This document shows positions 27,301 to 31,291 of a stretch of DNA of 31,291 bases, one piece after another. This DNA is from Actinomycetota bacterium (GTDB lineage Bacteria > Actinomycetota > Actinomycetes > S36-B12 > UBA10799), in contig JAUPKM010000508.1 of NCBI GenBank assembly GCA_030837445.1, positions 1 to 31,291 on the forward strand, given 5' to 3'. The translations under genes and the position numbers were made by a program. Within the stretch, counting starts at the first letter, position 1; each line of letters begins with the position of its first letter. The notes under the pieces were generated by a model. It was not told the origin of the DNA, did no database searches, and saw only the letters and a list, made by a program, of their open reading frames with translations.

Positions 27301-30300
27301 CGCTGCTCCTCGTCCAGTTCGTGTAGAATGTCCCGCATCTCCTGGAGCTGGTCATTGATGAAGCGAGCCATCACGGCATCATTGTTGCCGAGCTTGATTA
27401 GCTGGCTGTGGGCGATGATTACGCCATCCCAATCCCCCGTGGCAATCCGGGCCATCAGGGTGTTGCGGTTATCCTTATCGAAGTCCTTGGGTCGAACAAC
27501 AAGCAGTGTCGCGTCGGGATAGAGGAAACGCCACATTCGGGCAGACTGCTCGACCACGCTGTTGGGCACGACCAAGAGGTTCTTCCGGGCAAGGCCGAGC
27601 CGGCGCTTCTCCATCGCCGCAGCGATCATGCTATACGTCTTCCCGGTCCCAACACCGTGTGCCAGCAGCGTCGGCCCACCCCGGATCATTCGCCAGGCGG
27701 CATTCTTCTGCCACTTGTGCAGAGAAAAAGGCTTCTCGGGCGTGCCCTTGGTCATCCCGGGGAACGTCAGGTGCGAACCGTCCCACTCTCGATCCCGGTG
27801 GGTATTCAACTCGTCGTTGTACTTCTTCGCCAGCCGTTCGGCCCGCGCCGAGTCCGCCCAGATCCACTGCTGGAACTCGGCCCGGATCGCATCCTGTTGC
27901 CCTAGAGCGGCAGTCGTCGCACTCGGGTTGAAGATGCGCGTGTTGTCCGGTCCTGGATCGGTCACTCGTGCATGCTTGCCGTTCAGTGCCAGCATCAGGA
28001 GATCGTCAGCACCGACACGTGATGTGCCCCACTTGGAGAACTGGACCGCCCCGTTAACCTTCGGCTCTTTCTGCCAACTGAAGCTCGCGGCCGGTGCCGA
28101 GTACTGGACGACGCCCTGATTCTTGGCTACCCTGGTCTCCAGCAACTGGTTGGCGAAGTCCGTGTAGTCAGACGCCGGCACCCACGGCGCACCGAGCATC
28201 ACTTGAATCTTGCCAATCCGGACGTCGGCCGGGAGTGCCGCCCTTAGTGCCTTGACGTTCGCCTCGTACCGTGGCTCTTTGCGGGCGAAGAGCTCCGCTA
28301 TCCGGAGCTTCTCCTTGACGTTGCCCGCCAGGTACTCCTCGGCAAGCACCGCCGTCTCGGTCTGCGGGTCGATCAGGATCAGTCCCTTGTCGATAAGCTC
28401 CTGGATGACCTCGCCCTTCGGCCGGCCGGTCAACTGTGCCAGGTAGTCCGGATCCAGTCCGCCACGTTGATCGAGGCTGACCAGTAGGGCATCGGTCACG
28501 CTATCGACGTGTACGACGGGATTCGGGGCAGCGACGACATCGGTGCGGAACATCGGCATCTTGGTCTCGTCGCGGAGTTCTTTCCTCAGGCGTGACCAGT
28601 CGAGACCATCCTTTGTGCGGATGGCCGCATCGATGCGCTTGGCCCGATCGTCGTCCCAATCCTCGATGCCACGGAGGAAGAAGGCATCAGGATCCCCGCC
28701 GATGGCGCTCTGGTTAGCCTGAATGTTCAGCGGCCCGTACTGCACCACAAAGGCGTCATACGTCTGATTCAGCCGCTGGCGAGCACTGACGATTTCGTCC
28801 TGGCCGGCACCGGTCCTCTCCAGTGCAAGCAGGTTGCGAGCCTGATCCCGGATGTCGAGCATGCCACGGACGCGCCGGGTGAACGCCTCCAGCCCCACCT
28901 TCCGCTCGACCAAGAGCAGCTTGCCACCGTGACGCACGTAGAGGCGCTCGACGCCACTCTCGTCCTTCGCAAAGACGTAGGCACTCTCCTTGACGGCGTT
29001 CACGATTCGCGGGTCGGTGAGCGTGGGAGTCAACCTCGTCTCGGGGACGTAGGGCACCACGACATTCTCGGGCAGTCGGTCAAGCGCCTCGGTCAGTTGC
29101 TCCTCGAAGGGTCGGGTCGTGTCCGGCTCCACGTTGTAGAGCTGGCCGGGGTACATCGAGCCGGTGAAGGCGACTGTGCCCAGGATGTTCTCAGGATGAT
29201 CCACGAAGTACCGGGACACATTGTAGGTATAGTCAGACCGGTAGTTCCCATCCGCATCCTTGTACTCGCCTGGAATGTCCTGCGTCCGCTCGACAGTCTT
29301 GGCCCACTCGCGGCTTGTCGGAGACTCGCCGGGCCGAAGCTTCCGCATGAAGACCATATCCGACACGACCATCGTGCCGGCGTTCTTCATGAACGTCCCT
29401 CCGGGCATCCGGTAGGCCCCCAGGAGCTCGACCCGATCGGCAAGGTAGTCGCGGACCCGCTGCATCTGCGGTGAGTTCAACGTGCCTGTCGTCGTGATGA
29501 AGGCGATGACGCCTCCCGGTCGTGCCTTGTCCAGCGCCTTGGCGAAGAAGTAGCCGTCGATGCGCTGGGACAGCATCCGGGCCGTGGCGATGCCCTGGCT
29601 GCCAACCTTGAGATCGGAGACACTTCCCACGAATGGGATGTTTGAGATCACCAGGTCATAGGCACCCTCAGGGTAAGCAGCGTCCTGGAAGCCCGTTCGC
29701 CGCACGTCGCCAGGCCGCGTGATCTGGTGGTCAGCGTTCGGGTAGAGTTGCTCCAGTATCCCGGCCGTCGTCACGTCGTACTCGCCGACCGACCAGACGG
29801 TCTTGGCGTGCAGGCCCCGCGGCATCAGGCCGAGGAAGTGACCAATACCTGCCGATGGTTCTAGCGCCCGGACCTTCTGGAGATTGCCGATGCCAAGTCT
29901 CGCCGCCGCGTGCCACATCGCCTGGACGACTGGCGGGGCCGTGTAGTGAGCGGCCCGGGTGCTGTTAGCGGCCTGGTTGAACGCCTCTTCGCCCAAGAGG
30001 TCGTGCAGTTCCTTGTAGCGGCTGGCTCTCTCAGTCCGAGCAGTCCAGTCCTCCCACGTGGCCGACGGCTTGAACGACTCGGCCAGACCGCCCCACCCAA
30101 CGTACTTGACGAGGAGCGCCTGCTCCTCGGGCGTGGCGTGCCGGTGCTCCTGCCAGATGCGCTGCAGTAACTTGATCGCCTCGACGTTCTGGCGGTACTT
30201 CTGGACGTTACCGCCCTCGCCGATTCGGTCGTCTTCGGTGATGACATAATCGACACCAGGCGTAGCCGGGGAATCTGGCTGCGCCTGGTGCTCGACGGTC

Positions 30301-31291
30301 CTGGGGGTGATGTTCGTCTCGGCGTTCCCACCAGCCGAGACACCCTGATCGACTAGTCCGGCTCGAGCCCCGCCGCCATGCGCTGGGCCTGCCACCAGGC
30401 CGTGAGCGGGTGCTCCCCGGCCTTCGTCATAGCCAGCGCCTGCTCCCTGATCTGCCGGGCCACCCGGAGCGACTCCGCTTCGAGCTCCCCCGACTTCTTC
30501 AGTTCCCGATACCGTCGGGGCTCCCGGCGCTGCCACCGCTCCCTGATCTCGACCGCCTCTGCCTCCGGGCTGCTCGATAGGTACGGGTTGGCGGCCTTGT
30601 CCTTGCTCTGCTCGTCCACCTTGTTCACCTCCTGTGACCATTGTACCACTGGTTGGGGCGGATGGGGGATTTACGGACGCCTCTTGCGCCGTCGTGTCCT
30701 CAATCAGGCGCCACGCCTGACCAGCCGGGTCGGGCGATGGGGGAGACTGGGAGGTGCCGAGACCCGTCAACTGCTTGCCATTGGCCAGAATCAATCCGTA
30801 CCGGGGCCCCTGGTCGTCGGTCAACTCGTACTTCAAGAGGCCCTGGCGCGCTTGCCATAGCCGGAGTCTCGCGACAGGGTCCGCCTGCGGAACGGCCCGG
30901 AGCGACTGCACGACAGCGGACTGTTGGTCGGTCAGCCGGAGGTGAGTCTGCTCGATGCCGGTCGCCACCGTCCCGCTCTGTGGAGACGGTTCACTGGCAG
31001 GTACCCCCGCCTTCTGCTGCTCCAACCACTGCCCGGCGTACTCCCAGAGCCGGCTGGCCTGGTCCTGCACGGCTGGATCCGCGCTCTTGTTCTTGACCTC
31101 CAGGGCCTGGTATTGCGCCTCGATCACGTCCTTTGTGGTAGCACCCGGCGCGACGGTGAAGCCATCCCCTGTGGGCTGGACGATGGCCTGGACCCGCGCC
31201 AGCAGGGCAGTCATGATCCGCTGCAGTTCGGTGCTCTGTGCCGCCGTCCGCCCCCAGCGATCGACGGGTTCGGGTGCAGTTGCGGGTACAC
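18363..31291 (-). CDS. Giant polyvalent methyltransferase-helicase-metallopeptidase protein, N-terminus off the window
   Basis: An uninterrupted frame runs from TAG at 18363 through the right edge, giving at least 4308 residues. The first internal ATG (31214) has no SD and coding sequence continues before it, so the start lies outside. Numbering from that ATG: ~1-190 unknown helical; ~315-610 N6-adenine methyltransferase-like, EPSAG 452-456 and NIPF 525-528; ~1150-1800 SNF2-type helicase, GVGTGKT 1187-1193, DEAD 1361-1364, ATGTP 1411-1415, QREGR 1740-1744; ~2075-2240, 2415-2450 and 2655-2715 Pro/Thr/Glu linkers; ~2500-2650 metallopeptidase-like with HELGH 2554-2558 and candidate third ligand E2596; ~3120-3472 four helical repeats; ~3510-4283 a polyvalent-protein C-terminal region with a hydrophobic segment near 3940-3969. 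Likely an anti-restriction, early-infection protein. Substrate and processing unknown. Confidence 0.9.
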   Translation of the reverse strand, partial: VPATAPEPVDRWGRTAAQSTELQRIMTALLARVQAIVQPTGDGFTVAPGATTKDVIEAQYQALEVKNKSADPAVQDQASRLWEYAGQWLEQQKAGVPASEPSPQSGTVATGIEQTHLRLTDQQSAVVQSLRAVPQADPVARLRLWQARQGLLKYELTDDQGPRYGLILANGKQLTGLGTSQSPPSPDPAGQAWRLIEDTTAQEASVNPPSAPTSGTMVTGGEQGGRAEQGQGRQPVPIEQPGGRGGRDQGAVAAPGAPTVSGTEEVGGARSGVAPGGPADQGAGAGYDEGRGAPAHGLVAGPAHGGGARAGLVDQGVSAGGNAETNITPRTVEHQAQPDSPATPGVDYVITEDDRIGEGGNVQKYRQNVEAIKLLQRIWQEHRHATPEEQALLVKYVGWGGLAESFKPSATWEDWTARTERASRYKELHDLLGEEAFNQAANSTRAAHYTAPPVVQAMWHAAARLGIGNLQKVRALEPSAGIGHFLGLMPRGLHAKTVWSVGEYDVTTAGILEQLYPNADHQITRPGDVRRTGFQDAAYPEGAYDLVISNIPFVGSVSDLKVGSQGIATARMLSQRIDGYFFAKALDKARPGGVIAFITTTGTLNSPQMQRVRDYLADRVELLGAYRMPGGTFMKNAGTMVVSDMVFMRKLRPGESPTSREWAKTVERTQDIPGEYKDADGNYRSDYTYNVSRYFVDHPENILGTVAFTGSMYPGQLYNVEPDTTRPFEEQLTEALDRLPENVVVPYVPETRLTPTLTDPRIVNAVKESAYVFAKDESGVERLYVRHGGKLLLVERKVGLEAFTRRVRGMLDIRDQARNLLALERTGAGQDEIVSARQRLNQTYDAFVVQYGPLNIQANQSAIGGDPDAFFLRGIEDWDDDRAKRIDAAIRTKDGLDWSRLRKELRDETKMPMFRTDVVAAPNPVVHVDSVTDALLVSLDQRGGLDPDYLAQLTGRPKGEVIQELIDKGLILIDPQTETAVLAEEYLAGNVKEKLRIAELFARKEPRYEANVKALRAALPADVRIGKIQVMLGAPWVPASDYTDFANQLLETRVAKNQGVVQYSAPAASFSWQKEPKVNGAVQFSKWGTSRVGADDLLMLALNGKHARVTDPGPDNTRIFNPSATTAALGQQDAIRAEFQQWIWADSARAERLAKKYNDELNTHRDREWDGSHLTFPGMTKGTPEKPFSLHKWQKNAAWRMIRGGPTLLAHGVGTGKTYSMIAAAMEKRRLGLARKNLLVVPNSVVEQSARMWRFLYPDATLLVVRPKDFDKDNRNTLMARIATGDWDGVIIAHSQLIKLGNNDAVMARFINDQLQEMRDILHELDEEQRRQGNKPRRSRGSPEKVIQARIDAMQKRLDDLNAAIIARQDLTMTWEDIGIDSLFIDEADLFKNLGFVTQRDRVKGLPNTQSQRAFDAFVKVQTILEAHHGQGVVFATGTPISNTIAECWTMMRYLMHGTLEKIGMHRFDAWANTYGETSTRMEQAVSGVFVPTERFRRFQNAAELMTLFRQVADVLDPATVELPIPRLLGGKRDIIIAHATDKFWEIQRDIEAREAAIKRGGVNPKDDNMLKLVGDGRKNALFNSDKLQRVAEEVHRIWTETKGDRGAQAILLDLGVPKVLGEEGKKSKAAQEVARRKAENEAAESGQEEPSSGVVSTAVQEALAELNDDDVIGVLTDEEKRAENDAYNRIKDYLVAAGVPREEVVFATEYEGKKLQQVFESVNEGRIRVIVGSTEKIGAGVNIQKRLAALHHVDAPWRPRDVEQREGRLLRQGNEVYGPKAWSYDENDHITITDPGKGVRIFAYATERSMDGFIWQTIDEKIRGINQLMRPGFSERTVEDIQDLSDASAEIRAGMWDNPLIMRRAQVEAELGVLRMLYSSWLTRVTDARSQVEWLPQSIARTRATIAEMERDITLARTAKQVVRVNERTFDLATSDARREAGDALVEQMTKSLGRAIKSIKVGEYWGFDVMIHAEPASYYVDVEPTDRDKQLGIKRRILQQRPGALIGLRNGGHPDGTIYWISQRYDSGDIPTGGLVVYSMTDEWRRLNGSLNHAQDTLVVQEQSLKTYREQVRARFSEAAHMRGLLQEQRDIERSLLPPPPTDEHGNPLAPVEPERLLPTVLEQLPGEAEPTTEEAPQPVTEQVPIEAPSPVAETPVVTAPTEEIPPPVETTPAVETPPVTEPTTTGEAEVGTAPVSEQPPVEPVPPAETMPPSDQTAIARLRREAREGTPGAPPPGPSPEVSPEFLRPTQPEPTGTGPRYDPFLVRYTEPAETRPLPSVTERQTGQVEKWTAPFEKNGMPHRVLVSEDGRTIVEYTTKTGKTEWTRAVEKDGTLGGWLKPREGTTAWTVVKDYAGKVVEAGEKPAAQAPTSGPTRLVPPEPPGAYTGPVTVEEIAGRRTRGALSGTEARRLDQYVKTGKVPGGMVYDEGSRKVVVQRVSPAPAVTAPEQPVTPVEVPPTTQAPEPTATPANAPTTPYTATAFRQDLIGQFHATPEQADAAMALVEARARVLGMAPDEYVAKRVVGTETGQLPTGPAVLQGETRTLPQNEKGAAEFLADGRVVLHALEGADISTVVHELGHVFRRDLPAEDLTIAGEWAGAKDGVWDIAAEEKFARGFERYLADGSAPSDALRAVFQKFKEWLANIYRSIQGSAIDVNLTDEVRGVFDRMLSETPLPRETAAAETTTPEQPAPTTEPVAAEQPPAEVPAVPAEQPAEAAQPPATTPPTPPTGTAPAEGVPDDQVMFLHLVGTGYWSLPKALAEKAIAAYKVARPGKEKIGWDESIALASQYAGLSPKDMAELWRDAPPAQITADLQVVRAAAAENMAAIRKLQDALKAEERTLSDVDKATMEGRLADLSTDQAILWSALNRRGGEAGRALNSLKIQMRVDLAKTIGRDYGYLKHFVDQVSAEVESGDGKLNGRARQHLEDLLAILEHEAAKTLPDVNLPGAPQVEEVAPEAPPAPISPEARRVADELEAQEEGRVTPVAEPAPAPQTTPIPTGDEETLAARYWQVMTRRGQSVEEERAKIVADIEAALAKGELTVSLAGEPRILFQGEIAGAPEQPAVPSTPPVTPRPSAEALAKIAAIRQLARERGYEVGEWRYDAATNSVKASLRKAGQAAPVIQPTAPVQPAAPRAKSPMAILAERVADADDRIKAAQKAGDWEEADRIKAERDKLAEQLGALVRERMAKRPRPAQPAQPAPDDVTRALVEKAGRRILAEQKRLMAEGEEAPSLSEQLVVLNREQNTAREAGDNAQVDSIEEDRQVLLGQLEEQIREQVVKRLNRQRPDLSEEELQRIVDQKMAKDIERVIARRVTRELTGEGVFLGKLEKGVQKGAETDWARAQVKIIDKMKALGAYDPELDAEANVALAELAAASGYADVQVRQYQERVAAKGRAPRLAERIVEIDHRIKAARDAGNFDDVARLQAEKAPLSTQLTEQIRAQVREQKAKAAADTSERDRNIQRLRDQIAQARRDGRLADIARLLSEQNTLEEQPEPVVSAQPALSPTEQKMAEAELRGKLIRQAAGRMQRTLRARITEEESGYGRAQAQVERQVRRRIDQDTARETAALVRHILGLGSIDYEYQDERGQTVKTNSRRLAEGLAREHLATSHMTGMHWQADMAPFAQALAEHLRDVGQQSEQVTREYLAMANQAQIRKLMPKNATPEQIAEIGAEMAKVDWADPRAAGRFASTLADPKAWDYIHAARVSSMLTGPRTLTLDFLSSVLEATSKIPTRVMAPIVEIPLARAQGRESAATFRMAAAELMGQVHAVTLALDEWRKTFTTGVSSMPLRNIGTYKADILSSRFKPLNAALWPLNRTLRIMGATGDFARTLSEAGSIEAYATLISQRTGKGVDYVKANMADYAWVLERAGEEGRRSAFMIGHEKDQGKFIGAVQRFRQTALGKIAIPMFETAASITQMGLERTPLGLLKAGQIVGRAKAEAQARGETEVALGTYEHAALVRGAALLGFGLTAIGYGMALAGTMTAFGPSDPDERKEWLARGGQTFAVKIGDKWVKWNNLSGAWAVPLALGCALGEAQTAAIKGLGRGALVAKPLEQQVTDAVTTFAGTTFSETARFWIEMNSLRGVLDIIQATVDPNRYARQAAEGLTTSFVPYGGFLAAVARATDPEVKDPEGLIQVIAARQPGWSKSIPPALTPLGNPRQRADAGALTFLPFPLGQIEQDPLYDELGRLRERGFSVNIDVSGKTLQGVPLSHEEQVLYERTIGQKVHELLGKAITSANYQKATNGQKAVMLQTLMAMAKAQAGAQTRKEIGASTFMKRVLEMNKEDRRRLLEASPAS
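30353..30619 (-). CDS. Nested gene for an 88-aa charged helical protein
   Basis: GTG at 30619 lies eight bases after a consensus AGGAGG (in AGGAGGTGA, 30633-30625), and the frame ends with TAG at 30353. It is shifted by one base relative to the giant gene. The product starts MDEQSKDKAANPYLSS and contains EIRERWQRREPRRYRELKKS, then GELEAESLRVARQIREQALA and TAWWQAQRMAAG, a well-formed amphipathic helical protein. Third codon positions here are about 90% G or C, as in real genes of this window, while the giant frame in the same stretch is near half and encodes a Gly/Ala/Gln/Arg-rich string. It resembles small phage proteins with a PRxYRELKxxGELE pattern, from memory. Function unknown. Confidence 0.65.
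   Translation of the reverse strand: MDEQSKDKAANPYLSSSPEAEAVEIRERWQRREPRRYRELKKSGELEAESLRVARQIREQALAMTKAGEHPLTAWWQAQRMAAGLEPD
30625..30633 (-). promoter_or_regulatory. Consensus Shine-Dalgarno inside the giant gene
   Basis: AGGAGGTGA on the minus strand is complementary to nearly the whole 3' end of bacterial 16S rRNA. It decides the GTG at 30619 as start of the nested gene in preference to the earlier GTG at 30649. Confidence 0.75.

Noticed and set aside
29861..30343. 160-codon minus-strand frame just after the nested gene
   Set aside because: It begins at a GTG in the nested phase but is Arg/Ser/Thr/Pro-rich, while the giant frame over the same bases encodes clear methyltransferase-region sequence.

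Overview
The window is a fragment of a tailed-bacteriophage (or prophage) genome with high GC content and a strong preference for G or C at third codon positions. Every convincing gene lies on the minus strand, so the map reads from right to left. A capsid protein, a scaffold-like protein, many beta-rich virion or adhesin proteins and a giant phage 'polyvalent' protein identify it as phage. No integrase, terminase, portal, lysis gene, tRNA or CRISPR array was seen. The host cannot be named from the sequence; only a bacterial, GC-rich genome can be inferred. Coding density is very high: the longest stretch without a gene is 143 bases (16665-16807), and many genes overlap or abut with good Shine-Dalgarno (SD) sequences.

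Right part (18363-31291): one uninterrupted reading frame, still open at the right window edge, encodes at least 4308 residues. Recognisable parts, in order, are an N-terminal unknown region, an N6-adenine-methyltransferase-like domain (EPSAG, NIPF), a complete SNF2-like helicase (GVGTGKT, DEAD, ATGTP, QREGR), proline/threonine/glutamate linkers, a zinc metallopeptidase-like domain (HELGH), helical repeats, and a C-terminal region of the kind found at the end of large polyvalent phage proteins, including a hydrophobic segment. A likely 88-residue gene (30353-30619) with a consensus SD is nested in another frame inside this giant gene.

Middle (13618-18337): a Pro/Ala/Thr-rich 509-residue protein, then an intergenic promoter plus Rho-independent terminator, then scaffold-like protein, major capsid protein, a small unknown protein and a C2H2 zinc-finger protein.

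Left part (1-13497): virion decoration, fibre and adhesin-like genes. These include a 948-residue fibre made of eight ~70-residue units in the order ABABBABA, a two-domain glycosyltransferase-methyltransferase, several unknown beta-rich proteins, a membrane-anchored acidic protein, LamG/CBM-like proteins, three tiny lysine-rich genes, and connector- and tail-like genes, the last cut by the left edge. A plausible reading is that the middle block builds the capsid, the left block decorates the particle and binds host surfaces or modifies glycans, and the giant protein protects or processes incoming DNA and disarms host defences, possibly after packaging in the particle. Only the capsid, scaffold and helicase/methyltransferase roles rest on recognisable family features; the rest is inference.
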